This document shows positions 1-11,874 of a DNA stretch of 64,000 bases, piece by piece. This stretch comes from Trichuris trichiura (Eukaryota; Nematoda; Enoplea; Trichinellida; Trichuridae), in the NCBI GenBank assembly GCA_037903355.1, contig JBAJFE010000014.1:2294001-2358000 (forward strand), written 5' to 3'. The notes under the pieces were generated by a model. That model was not told the origin of the DNA. It made no database searches and worked only from the letters and a program-made list of their open reading frames with translations. Both the position numbers and the translations under genes were made by a program. Position 1 is the first letter of the stretch. Each line of letters starts with the position of its first letter.

Positions 1-257
1 AATTTGTCTTTGGTCGACAGTTTCACCGCCGAAAACCGTCTCTTGTTTTGGAGGAACCGAAAGCTAGCACAAGCTAATTCTCATAAGTAATTTTTCCTGT
101 GACGCGTAGCAAACCATTCTGTTGCACTCTTACATTTTGCGCACAGCATAGTTTAATTCAAAAGTTAACTCCTTAGGCACAAGCAATGCTGTATCAATGA
201 AACTGCCAGTCAAAACATTAAATTCCAGAAAAGACTTGGCTTCGTGATCTTCTTTTG

Positions 258-2888
258 TCAGCAATCCTTTTTCGGTACGCACCGTTTCGCATCATTCAAG
301 GCGTAACCACTTTTGCAAAAGCATCCTGAAACGCACTGCATAGTGCAAACCTTCGGTCTTGGATGCTTGACGTCTTTACAAGTTAGCGGGCACGCTGATC
401 CGCACCTCACATACTCCTGGTTCGGTCCACACTTTGGCACACAAGCAGCTTAAATCACAGCCGTTTAATATGCAACGAGTATCCCACATGAGAGCAGAAA
501 CTCGAAAAGAAAGAAATTTAAAGCTTTCCATAGCTTGTCAGCCCATTGGACTTTTCTTTTCAGTACTACCTGTAACCTCCGTTTAGCAGATTTATAATTC
601 TCTCCGGCATTGTCATACAGAAATAACCATTTTGTGTAACTGTAAGCAGTCTTAACTCAGATCCACGTAATTCCACTGAATGCATTTGCGTAGCTGTGAT
701 TTACTGCAAAGTTCTGTGCAAACGTTTATTTGCGAATAAGTAAGCTCTCAGGGTTAGAGAGAAAATCAAATGCATTGGTTTAGCCCGCGGTTTTATAATT
801 TTTAAAAACTCCAATCCTCTTTGCACGCTAGGCTGCTACAAATTCAGCATGGTTGTGGCTGAGCAGGTGCCGGACAAGTGAATTTGCCGTGTTAAAGGTA
901 CTCAGAGCAGGACCTGCAGTTTACTCAACGGCTACCTGCTTCGACTGGCTTTTGAGGTGCCCTGTGAAATAACGCGGGTTGTTCGATAAAGGAAGCAGAC
1001 AATGGATGAAACAGAATGCAACTTTAATGAAGAGTGACAAAGTTAAATGCAAAAGCAGAGCAATTTTCTTGCATGGGCTAAAATGATTTGTGATAGCCAT
1101 CGGTCATGATGGTGGAAGCGAAGTTCTGATTTTCATAAACTAGGCAGTTTGAGACTTAGGGCGTGAGTTCCATCCAGATTACTACGTTCATCTGGAAAGT
1201 GACTTACAGGTCATAATCTCAAGGTTAAAGCGGAGGAATATCTGAGTGAGCAGAAGTTGAAGGCACAGGATTTTCAAACGCCAACTTTTTCATTACCTCA
1301 TTTTCAACTGTTTTTTTGAACACGTCTTTCAAAGTAAGCTGTTTCCTATGTTTTAGCCTTTCTCTGATTAACTTATCTTGCAGCACTGAGTATTCAATAA
1401 GCTGCTGCATGCATGAAATCATCATGAATCATAACTAATCTGCAGAGTACTTGCCCTGCTGCCATTTAGATCAGTCTGCTTTGTCCATAGTTCGCCGTTG
1501 TCACAACTTGGTTACTCAGAGAAATGCGTCTGAATTAGCGAGTTTTCAGGATTAGCGGCGCCTGAATTAGTGGCAGCCTAGTGTATTAAAGGAAACAATA
1601 ATGGAAACATTTATTACTGCAACTGAAAATATTCGTTGTTCTGGTCGCTCTTTACGGATCATTGAATTTAATCCGGCAACGTTAAACTACGGATGCGTTC
1701 GGGTAGAACAGCTGAAGCCCTTCATCAGAAGTATAACTAGATTTCGGGTTGTCTAAATTGTTTAACTGCGTACGCTTGCTAATGTTACAACAATACTGAA
1801 CAGCGTTCCTACTTTTTATTCCTGCTTTACTCTACGTTCATTCTCTGAGAGTGAACAGCGTTCCTTTCTCGAACACTGCAATTTTTCATTCTCCCTTAAC
1901 CTTACTGTCAGCTAAAGACAGACTAAAATAATTTATTAATGTAAAAGGTAACAGCTGCATGCCAGTATAATTCGTATTTTTTTGTGGTAAAACTTACTCA
2001 GAACAACGTGTTTGAAAATGTTGTCATCCAAACAGAACTTCTCTGCTTACTAACCAAGGCGTTAAACTAATTGCCGCATTTAAATAAAAAATAACTCCTT
2101 GTTCTTCAGTAAAGCAGTGTTACCCGCTCAGCTTCAGGTAGAAGAGGTCATATTTAAGCTTTTTCTTTTTTATTTGCTATTCGTTACCTCTGAAAAACTA
2201 ACGTTTAACTTAATCACAACAGGTGACAATAAGTGGCATAGCTGTTTCAGAATGGTTTGGAATCTCTTGAAGATACTCGACTTGTCTTGAAGGGAAAAGG
2301 AAACGCATGATTTGTAGGTTGGATGGGAATTTATGAGCTATGAAACAAAGCGTTGTGCATAGAAAAGGCAGCGCATCGAGGCTGCAGAATGGCAATACTT
2401 GGCTGCTGGCCCAAAACTATGCATCCTAAATAAGAAGCAACTGAAATATGGAATGCTCTCGTTTCGACCTAAATAATCTGGCTGCCAAAAATTGACAATG
2501 GTAGACTTTGTAACAACATTCTAAATTTCATGTATATAATAATTACGGAAAGCGTACAGGCTACTTATTGTATACTTACAAATTCCAAATTTTCAGTGCT
2601 CTCAGAGCTCAGCGTGCCCCGTTTTCTATGATCCCAAATCGTTAAAATGGAGAGAGCTACGCACCGGAAGCTTTGAAGACTTGTAACAGGTTATTTGTCA
2701 AAAATAAAGTAATATTATTAAATTTGAAAATAGATTCACTCAGCTAAGGAACGTAGGATTATCAAAAAAAAGCATTAGCAAAGGGCGCTAAAACTGAATC
2801 AGAATGGGTGTCAAAAATGTATACGGAATGGGAAAATAAACTTACCCAGTGCGACAAATAGGGCAATAACAAATATTACTGCCTTCAT
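258..2888 (-). CDS. Secreted TIL-domain serine protease inhibitor, two exons
   Basis: Model: exon 1 2846..2888 (ATG at 2888) and exon 2 258..448, giving 77 residues. Exon 1 encodes a signal peptide (MKAVIFVIALFVAL) and ends at a GTAAGT donor. Exon 2 starts after TTTAAG and restores the frame. The mature part is one trypsin-inhibitor-like cysteine-rich domain: CGPNQEYVRCGSACPLTC near its start and GCFCKSGY near its end, with eleven cysteines in all, ten being usual for the domain. Family members are secreted inhibitors of trypsin/chymotrypsin/elastase-type proteases; in parasitic worms they act against host or own proteases. The target here cannot be read from sequence. The 2.4 kb intron is unusually long for this genome, so the link between exons is inferred from phase and from the signal peptide plus domain logic. 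A TTTACAG acceptor ends 10 nt before the ATG. Confidence 0.68.
449..2845 (-). other. Long intron of the TIL gene
   Basis: This stretch lies between the two TIL exons. It is AT-rich and holds no coding region I can support, apart from a possible transposase tail and terminal-repeat-like sequence near 1225-1590, listed separately. Another 5' or alternative exon could hide here. Confidence 0.4.
1225..1590 (-). mobile_element. Possible Tigger/pogo-type transposon remnant
   Basis: On the minus strand 1225..1425 encodes about 66 residues including LKHRKQLTLKDVFKKT, which resembles the short C-terminal tail of Tigger/CENP-B-like DDE transposases (consensus like KKQLTLDSFFK). Just upstream on that strand, 1500-1590 contains repeats of CTAATTCAG/GCTAATCCTG reminiscent of terminal sequence of this superfamily. 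There is no DDE core and no matching opposite terminus, so at best this is an internally deleted fossil inside the TIL intron. The call rests on a short motif. Confidence 0.28.
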
Positions 2889-3734
2889 TGTTTCTTTCCT
2901 GTAAATAATAAAAAGAGAGCATTCGTAATCAGTCTTCGATTGTGATGGAAAACTGAGCTTTCTCCACGAGCAACTAGGAAGCAACAGTTCACTTAGAACA
3001 CGGTAGGAGGCAGCGGTATTAAACACCAACAGAATGAGGAGTAAAGTGCCCGCACGCGTATGCACGTTCACCAATGTTAAGGATAACACCCTGTTTCAGA
3101 GCTGCCTATTTATGTAGGAACGAAACGAACTAGTGCGTTGGCGCTGCTTCGCCAGCAGTTGTTCTACTTGTCGTGACCAGGTTAATGAGGAAAATCACGA
3201 GTGTTTTACGAACAAAGTGATCGAAGATTTCATGAGGAAAAGCGCCCAAAAAATAAAGACATTTGTCTGACAGCAATCACCGCATAACAAATCTCCCAGT
3301 ACCCGAAACATTCTATGTATCCTGCAGTTTCAGGAACGTAGGATTGATAAGGTGACATGTAGCTATATCAGTGCCAGTCAGTTCCTTCGCAAAGTACAAC
3401 TTTATTAGCTCAGACGATAAAGTGAAACTATCTGAATCAAGCAAAGAGTACTTGCGTCAGGGGTCATGAATTGCGCGTGCTTTTACTATAGAATCTCCGT
3501 CATCCAGGACGGCAATGAAGCTCAAAAGTTCTACTAGTGAGAAAATGAGAGATGTCACATTTGTTGTTTTTGGAGCGCTACTCTTCACCCGTTTTCCTTC
3601 ACTTTTCTTCTGTGGAATGTTATCCTGTTTGTAATCAGTTAGCGTAAACAACCATGCTTCAGCAGAGGTTTAATGCATCTACCGCTGTTTTCGTTTTCCT
3701 TTGCTCTGCTACTTTAGCGCCCCTCCGTTTCTCT

Positions 3735-3918
3735 GCTGTTGTTATTTGAAAACGTGGTGTCTTGGTACGGGACCATATATTTTCATAATGAAAAAACTTT
3801 ATTACGGATCGGTTCCCGTTTATGTATATAAAAGATACTCCGGAGCTTTCGGGTCATTCGAGACCCGTCATCAGCGGTCTAAAGTTGTAAATATCTGTTA
3901 AATAAGCTGTTGTTATTT
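3735..3918 (-). mobile_element. Single-arm copy of the fold-back repeat family with 13-bp TSD
   Basis: The 158-bp insertion 3748..3905 is flanked by the direct repeat gctgttgttattt (3735..3747 and 3906..3918). On the minus strand it runs from an ACTTTAGACCGCTGATGA region, through a hammerhead-like core, to the family terminus ending GTTTTCA at 3748. The 3' portion (GGTCCCGTACCAAGACACCA) is nearly identical to the repeat at the right end of the window, 60 kb away. Unlike the 4.6 kb copy it has one arm only, so it shows the basic repeat unit. A target duplication of this length is consistent with target-primed reverse transcription; no coding capacity is present. Confidence 0.72.
3838..3874 (-). 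ncRNA. Hammerhead-like ribozyme core
   Basis: Read on the minus strand: CTGATGA, one C, then stem GGGTC, loop TCGAAT, stem GACCC, then GAAA and GCTCCGGAG. This matches the hammerhead layout CUGANGA - stem II - GAA(A), with a self-complementary CTCCGGAG where stem III would be. The single C between CTGATGA and the stem, and the lack of an obvious stem I, are departures from the canonical fold. Activity is unproven. Confidence 0.42.
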
Positions 3919-4577
3919 TTCAAAAAGCCTACGTTTCTCTGAAACCTAATGAAATAATAGTCAGCATGTAGCGTTGATCAGCTTAGTCCATGCCTGGAAC
4001 AGCGTAGCGTTTTCTAACAGATGCTCCTTTTCATTTTTTATTTACGGTTTTTCTACGCGATGCAGAGTAAAGATTTTATTCGTATTTGCACTCCATGCGA
4101 ATACGAAGCTTTCAGGGCTACTCTTGCACCGTGCTCAAGCCAGCGAAGACGATTCATGGAAAATAAACTTCTCTCAGATAGGGGAAAGCAGAGGCATTAA
4201 AGTACCTTCTCGAGAAGCAAAATTCTTCTATAGGCAGTGGCTCAGAAGCCAGTTTGTTCATAGACCACGTTGGGAAGAAAGGGGCAGTTCCTTTGGCTGT
4301 GAAGAGCAGATGTCCGGACAAGCTACCTTAAAGGTATAAATATTCACCCATCTAACATAACCTTTCTTTCGCCTGCTTTCATTTTTTTTGCAAGGGAACA
4401 GCCTACAGCTTTGCTCATTTTTCTAGCCTTTCTGCGTTCTAAGTTAACTTTATTAAAGGGCGTGAAACATTTGAAGTTTGGTTTTTCGTAGATCTTTGTC
4501 ATATTGTTGCTATAGTGAAGTTTCAAGTTGCTTTCTTTTAAACAACCATTGCAATAAAGCGGGAGAGCAAATTTTGA

Positions 4578-4912
4578 ACCATCATAAGATGAAGAATGTC
4601 TTTAATACGGATTTTCTCCCGTTGTGAAAATAACAAAGAGGTTTTAACACTTCTTCCGGAGCTTTCGGGTTCTTTCGCGACCCGTCTTCAGCGGTGAAAT
4701 TATGTATAGTGCGTGGTGTATGGTACACCACGCACTATACATAATTTCACCGCTGAAGACGGGTCGCGAAAGAACCCGAAAGCTCCGGAAGAAGTGTTAA
4801 AACCTCTTTGTTATTTTCACAACGGGAGAAAATCCGTATTAAAGACATTCTTCAATATGAAAACGCACACTCCCGTACAAAAACATCATGTTTTCAAGAC
4901 CATCATAAGATG
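4578..4912. mobile_element. 307-bp fold-back insertion with 14-bp TSD
   Basis: The direct repeat accatcataagatg occurs at 4578..4591 and 4899..4912. Between them lies an almost uninterrupted palindrome: arms 4590..4720 and 4724..4854, centre TGG at 4721..4723. It is followed by a one-sided tail (4855..4898) ending TGTTTTCAAG, the same terminus as other copies. Each arm contains a hammerhead-like core. The near-perfect arm match indicates recent formation or gene conversion. The structure, a single terminus plus an inverted second copy, resembles inverted pseudo-LTR arrangements of Penelope-like elements or twin-primed LINE inserts. The assignment is inference. Confidence 0.72.
4753..4790 (+). 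ncRNA. Hammerhead-like ribozyme core (mirror copy at 4654-4691 on minus)
   Basis: CTGAAGA (4753..4759) fits CUGANGA with N7 = A. It is followed by C, GGGT ... ACCC stem bases, then GAAA (4778..4781) and GCTCCGG. The mirror arm carries the same core on the minus strand at 4654..4691. Here the stem is only four pairs, and the loop is longer than in the 63.9 kb copy. Confidence 0.4.
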
Positions 4913-7900
4913 CTGAAAACTCGTTTCAGTTATGCGAAGTGGTGGAGCAGTCGAAACCGTGAACGCTGTACCATAGTCTTCATGTATGGTATGACAACGT
5001 GCATTTGAAATGATGAACATTGAGTACCTACGTACCTATAATATATAAGGAAAAGTTTTTAGGTTAGTTGCCACTAGTATGGTACTGGTAAGGAAGAGAG
5101 CGGGCATCTGCATTGATTGCATGATTAAAGCTTACGTGATTTGCTGCTAGTAGTTAATTTTAACTCACCTGTCAGCTCCCGGATAAAGCGAAAGTCAACC
5201 TCAACGAAGTTCCAACACGATTTCGTTCGGACACTTTGCTTCACTAATCCTAATAATTCACACTGAGTGAAATGCACAGCTTCCCTTAACAGACCCAGAC
5301 GTTTTTATTATTTTCTTCATTCGGTTTTGGACCGTTCAAAATCAGTTTTATCTGCATGCATAAAGTACGTGCTCAGACCTTGCGAGGCGTCAGTGCTTCC
5401 TCATCGGTCGGCAACAAGCGGAACTTCACACATTTCACCGTCAAGAAGTTCACCATTGCGTTCGCCAGTGCAGCAGAGATAAGTGATTTTGTTAGGCCTT
5501 TTTCAGAGGCTTCAGTTAAAACATCTATTTCAACGAAACGGTGTTTTCTGTATGTCATTGAAGATGTTCTGGCGAGCTGTTACTTGCAGCCACTTCAACT
5601 GAACAGTTGTATTGACCGAACTTTTTTTTATGAACAGTCTACGCGCTGAGTTCTTCCAAATCCAGCTTTGATTTGCTTATGCAAAATGTTAGTAACTTAT
5701 CGTCTCCTAAGCGTCAGCAAAACAGATATGCTGTTTACGAGAAATGGCATCACCGATTTCCATATTATTTTTTCCAGATTCTGCTTCCAATGATTCAAAT
5801 CCTGCACAATAATTACTGTGATTAAAGAATATATAGAAATCAGTATTAGTTTCCCGGTAATCCAGTCTATACACTAGCTGATGTTTTGGCCATACGTTAG
5901 CGTCTTTCCGCATGCTGCGTTTTGGCATTGCAGCAGTTTTCATATTCGTTCTTCTAATAAAAACTGGTAAAGTAGACATTGCGAAAGTTAGACATTCGAT
6001 TGTAGCTCTGTGCTGACAGAAAACCAATAGACTCGTCCACTTCTCCAGTTCGGATATTAATGCTCAGTACTCAGTTACTATCAGAATTTCATTCCTTTGA
6101 AATTATTACTTATTGGCATTTGTATTAAGAAGTATTGATACACAATCAAAGAAATATGCCAACAGGGGTGGCAAAAATTTATTCGTACAAAGTTCGTGCA
6201 TCGAGTTTATTATTTTCCAGTAAAGAGCTAGCCGAATTCATCGTTCAAAGTCCTCACTCAACAGCTGGGTGCAATTCGTTCTGGTTTTTAAAAAGTTCTT
6301 TTTCTATTCCTTGGTGACGCATCCATCTACTAACTACGCATATTGATGGTGGCAGTTGCCATGAAACTGAACGCTTGAGATTTCGATTTTGTAGCGTAAA
6401 GTTTAGATGTCGACGATAAGGTAATTGTTTCTTTCTTTTTACACAGTCAAAACGTAATAGGCATTTTGCCTTTAAATTTATATTAAGTGCATGATAAATT
6501 CGGGGTGCTGCTTCATTGGCATACCAACTATCAATATGCATTATTTGTTGGCTACGTAAGCGCACAGCTATTCTACAAAGGAAACAGAAATCGACAAGCT
6601 AATGTCCGTTGTATTACAATTAATCATAGCAGCAGTCATTAGCAAAATGGCCATGAATTACCTATTTTGAAAGCTGGAAGTTAAAGACAAAAGAAGTGAT
6701 CAGTATCACGTTCCTACTGTCGACGATAGTCCGCTAAGACCTGCACGTTGTCCTGGTTGAGACGGAGCTAACTTCGCACGCGGTTTCCGCCTATCCAATA
6801 AATTGTCAACTGTTTACGGTAAGGAAGTAGTGGAGGATACTACTAAAGGAGCAAATGGAACATACTGTTCCTAAGATGGGGAGCGGTCAGGGACTTGAAG
6901 TCACTGCTTACTTCTCGCACCAAGACTCCACGGTGCAGTTACGGCCACTTTGGACAACCAGTCATCAAAGTTCCGCGCAGTCAGAGGTGATTGTAAGCAA
7001 CGATGGACCTAAAACTCCGCAGAACTCGAAATAAACGTATTGCTCAGCATGATCGCATGATAACTGTTATTATAATTACAATGTTGAATAATGAGTGCTT
7101 GGTAGCGGTTTCGAAGGATCACCAGTCCTCGTCAGAAGCAAACTGTTAGGGTTCTCCTTTCTCCTTTGTTCCTGTAACTGGGCTTACCAGCTATGTGTTC
7201 TGGTGTCTCCTGCGATCTCAGATTTCTTTGATCGCATTATTTTTCTGGTTAAAACTTACCGCCGTAAGCAGACCATATTGAATATAGAACTCTGATATGA
7301 CTCAGGAAAGAAACGTCAATAACTTTTCCAATGAAATCTGTGTGAAGACAAAGTCATCTACATTGATGCTTCTTTATATCCAGTCGTTTTCATGTACCTT
7401 GGACAGGGCAGCGCTCAAAGTGAACTTACGTTATGGTTGCTGGACATCATTATGACGGCCGTCTGGGCCAACATGCCTACGAAGCTGAATTCCAGTGCGT
7501 CAGGTGCATGCGCTACTTTGGCTGTGTTTACTGTTTAGCGCGATGCTTCTCATAGCCTACGGTATCGCTATTTAGGGATTATCCAGAGACTCCAAGGGAC
7601 AACGGAGGCCAGCGGCGGTACCGCTTCCCGGAGAAGAGGACAACGCTAAGGAAGCCGCTATATTCTTCAGGGAAACTAAGTTGTGCTCGCTACTGCCGGA
7701 AGATCTTGTGTGCATGTCATCCAAAGCCTAAGAGCGAAGGTGCGACATGCTTCTGTGGAAGGAGAGAAAAGGTGGAGCAGGAAAAGTCATGCGCTGCAGA
7801 TCTGACACATGAAATTTGACTGTCTGCTCATGCCATCAGTATGCCTCAACAAATGGACGTTCTGCAGTTAGTTCTATTGGGAATCCACAAGAGCGTAAAG

Positions 7901-9210
7901 GAAGACAAATACTACGCGCCCAGTGAACCATTGTGGGTGCTGGGAGCATTCTTGACCGATTCTCGCGGCGGGACCGTTAGCGCGCATTGGTCACTTGAAA
8001 ATCTTTTTTGATTCTGTCCGTCCCACCCTGACTTTCGTTTCAAAAAGGGCAAAATTGTTTATTCTTAGAGGCCTTCGTTTAAAGAAACCGATCACAAAAA
8101 AGCTGGAGCACTCACCATGCTAAAGATGGAATGTGCACTTGCCCTTTCTGCTTCTGACTTAAGCCAGGAAGGTTATATCTGCAAAAATGATGGAATTCGA
8201 AAAGGCCGTTAGATGAAACCACAAAACAACTTGAATAAATGGTAAAACACAATTAGGAATAAATGGAATAAATGTATATGCAGAGTAACAAAAACTGTTT
8301 TTAGAAAAGACGGCATGATGAACCTTTCTCCATTGATTCCGGCTCTTCAGTGTCTTCCATTTCAATTTGCATTACCTTTACCTAGTTGACAGTGAGAATA
8401 ATCTGCCCGCTTTAAAGAGTACTTCTGTCTCGTAATTGCGCTGGCACTGTTGGCTGTTTGCGAAAAAACGATTATGGCGGAGTGCGGTTTACTGTAAAAG
8501 CTACCTGAAATTTTGAGCGATCGAATGGGTGCCGAATCACCGTAAATGTAATCAAAAGCTTTATTCATCTCGTCACAACTGCTGGACGCTTAGGATAGTC
8601 ACCAGTCCTTATCGAACCAGTTTGTCCGTTTGATCAGTTCTCGTACCATCTTTATCTCCAACAAATCGGAATACAAGTAGTAGACGATCAGATAAGCTTG
8701 ATAAATTTTTGAGATGCTGTTGAGTTTGTGGGCATCAACACTGCACTCAGATGGCGCAATCTCAACAGTCAGCCACCGTTCTACCAAGTATCTTGTGATA
8801 TGTTTAGAACAAATCCCCACTGGTTTATTCACTGACCCCATTGCTTTGAATCTATACACGGTGATAAGATTGCAAGACCGGGAATCTTCACTTCCGTTCC
8901 ACACTGCTGTAATATTAAAGATGCAAACCACGCTTTTTGAAACTAATAACGTATAACATGAAACAAGTTTACAAAGGTGCTCATAGTAACAGAGTTGCTA
9001 GTTTTCAGGGTTCTGTAGACAACTAACCAGCACATTACGGTAACTATGAATACAGTTTGCACCTCATCTTTTCAATGGTTCGCTAAGCAGTCATCTCACC
9101 TTCAGACAACGTGATGTAACCCAAAAAATGTCAACCATTTTACTGTTCATAACCCGGAAATCAATAAAAAACAAGTCTGTCTTCATGCACTGAAAGCAGA
9201 TTACATTGTA

Positions 9211-11853
9211 TTACTCACTACGGTCACTCAGCGTGCAAGAGCCATTGACAACATTTGAAACACGCGCTACAGGTGAGCGTGCCTTCTTTTGAACAAAGCT
9301 ATTAATAGGGACTCCTCTTACTGGAAGCGAACCGGCTGTCCCTTTGAGAGCGCCAGCCAATTCTTCAACCGCAGCAAGGACGAGACCAACGTAAGGGGGG
9401 CTAGGTGCTAACGGAGTTGAAAGATACTCAGGATGGAACTGAACCCCTACGTAATACGGGTGGCCACGCAATTCGCAAACTTCCATTCGATTCCCATTAA
9501 CATCTCGTCCAACAAAGTTAAAACCATTTTTTTCAAAACGTTCAATGTAGTTAGCATTAACTTCATAACGATGTCGATGTCGTTCTTCGATTGAAGAAAC
9601 GCCACCGTATAACTTCTGTACCACTGACGAAGGGCTCGTTTGGAAAATAGTTTTGCGCAGTCCAACGCGCATTGTGCCGCCCATATCGCCGGGATTATGC
9701 TCTGGCATGTCCATTACGACAGGATGCTTTGTATCCTTGTTGAATTCTGTGGAATTAGCGTCGCTAAGTGACAGCACAGATCTAGCGAATTCAATAACGG
9801 CACACTGCATGCCAAGGCATATACCCAAAAAGGGTTTTTTATTCTCGCGCGCAAAGCGACAGGCGGCGATTTTTCCTTCAATTCCGCGATCTCCAAAACC
9901 GCCAGGCACAAGAACACCATCTGCGCTGTTCAGCAACGCGAGGGCCTGCTTATGCTTTTCAGGTTGTGCCAATACCGCGGACTCTTCCAATAGCTCCGAG
10001 CTGACAGCAACACTGACCATGCGTCTGTTGCATGCAAGAGCCGCATGTTCAAGAGCCTTGTATACCGATGCGTAAGCATCTCGTAATTCGACGTATTTTC
10101 CTACGAGAGCAATTTTTACTTCCTCCATGTCGCTTTCATGGCGCGATGCTAATTGCCTCCAATCGTTCAAAGCAGTCGCTTCAAACTTCGACACGTTCAA
10201 GTGGAGACGGTTGAATAAAAATTCGAATACGTTCTGCTCTGCCAGCATCAACGGTATCTGCAACACAGCACAGAATTAGCAACAAAAAAGTTTAACTTAG
10301 TAAATGCACTCAGAAAGACGCTGGGCTAAATTTTGAAGTTTTCGTTAAGGAAACAACAACTCTCCGCAGCTGCTACGTGGGAACCGTTTATCGAGCGCCG
10401 ATAATGCACCGATTCAACCTAAAATTTCGATTCCATTGCAGCCGAAATTAGCTCAGCATTAAGACGACCCTCATCCTACCTGATACACCCGCAATGAAGT
10501 CAGAAATTTGTGAGCAAAGATTTGAACCTCAGCTATTTCGTACCTCTAGTAAGTTAAGGTATTCTATTTAAGTGCATTAGATCATTTTTTATTGTGATTT
10601 AACTATTTGACGTCAACAAATGCAGGTCATTTTCTTCCTCTGTGATCACGCCGTTTTCACTCGCTAATAACCATGGAATAAACTTCATCTCAGATTTTCA
10701 TTTCTGTGCAACTTCAGAGCCTTTTGAGCCCCATTTCGTACTGCTCAGGAAGATTAGAAGTTATCATTTACTCATACTTTTCCCAAACAAGCTGTCGTAG
10801 AAGCGTTTACAAGGCGACTCAGCAGGAGATGAAATCCAGAATCGAATTATCAAGCTACGGCAAGAATTGGGAAGCCTGCTGAGTACAATGTTTACGGAAG
10901 CATTAAGGATCATGCAGATTAACCAAATAGCTGCGAATATTCCAAATGTGTTCGGAAATGCTCTCTGAATAGCACGAACGCAAAACTGGTTTAGTGAAAT
11001 ACGGTAGATAAGAACTCTACGCGTAACTGAAAACGCAAAACGCAAAATCTATTACCAGAAATACGCATTAGCGAGCAATATTGAAAAAAAAAATTACCCT
11101 GAAGATGTTCGACACATCGTGTATTGATATAACTTGTTCCGGTTCCACGTGGCAAAAGTGAGAAATCTTTTCTTTGGTCGACGACAGTAAAGGTGTTCGA
11201 CTGCGACAAACGATAACTTCGGGATACAAACCCTGTCCGCGCAACTCGCGAGCGCTATGTTGAGTAGGTTTCGTTTTCTGCTCCCCCGTGCTGCCAGGTT
11301 CAGGAACGAGGCTCACGTGTACGGTTACAAAGTTCTCGCGCTTCACGCGAAACTGAAACTGACGAAACGCTTCCACAAAAGGCATACTTTCAATGTCACC
11401 GATGGTACCACCCAATTCGATAATGCAAATATCGGGAGGCATTCCGGAACCATCCACTGGTCTCTTTGCAACTTCTGCTACCCAATCCTGAATGGCGTCT
11501 GTAATGTGCGGTACAACTTCAACGGTCTTTCCTAAATAGCAGCCTTGACGTTCTCGCCGGATGACGTCCATGTAAATTTTTCCAGTTGTGATATTGTTTT
11601 CCTTTGTAAGCTTTACTCCAAGGAAGCGTTCATAATTGCCAAGATCCAAGTCAACCTCACCACCGTCGTCCAAAACGAACACCTCGCCGTGCTCAAAGGG
11701 AGAAAACGTACCGGCATCAATGTTTAAATAAGGATCGATTTTGATCGGGACAACTCTGAGCCCATGCGCTTGAACAACTACTCCAATACTGCTTGCAATA
11801 ACTCCCTTTCCAATTCCACTTATCACACCACCAGTGACCAAAATGTACTTCAT
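9211..11853 (-). CDS. CTPS1: CTP synthase
   Basis: Two exons, 11098..11853 and 9211..10257, encode 600 residues (human CTPS1: 591). The enzyme makes CTP from UTP, ATP and glutamine. The N-terminal amidoligase domain opens with [17 protein letters not shown] and includes SIKIDPY-like [28 protein letters not shown], and [11 protein letters not shown]. The second exon carries the class I glutamine amidotransferase with the nucleophile motif GICLGMQ and a C-terminal FHPE histidine/glutamate pair. The start is the ATG at 11853 because all family members begin there; an in-frame ATG seven codons upstream (11874) is less likely. The splice AGG|GTAATT to TTGCAG|ATA falls at a codon boundary in SNIFR-IPLML. 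The 840-nt intron is long for this genome. All catalytic motifs are intact, so a working enzyme is expected. Confidence 0.95.
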
Positions 11854-11874
11854 AGAGCGGAGATGTTTCTTCAA

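Larger units (their letters stand above)
2899..9210. other. Gene-poor interval with repeats
   Basis: About 6.3 kb between the TIL gene and CTP synthase. I found no open frame with a recognisable domain or a consistent exon series on either strand. The recognisable content is two fold-back repeat insertions at 3.7-3.9 kb and 4.6-4.9 kb. The rest reads as AT-rich intergenic DNA with short chance ORFs. Confidence 0.5.

Noticed and set aside
9653..10075. 140-residue plus-strand frame opposite CTP synthase
   Set aside because: Antisense shadow of the conserved glutaminase-domain coding sequence.
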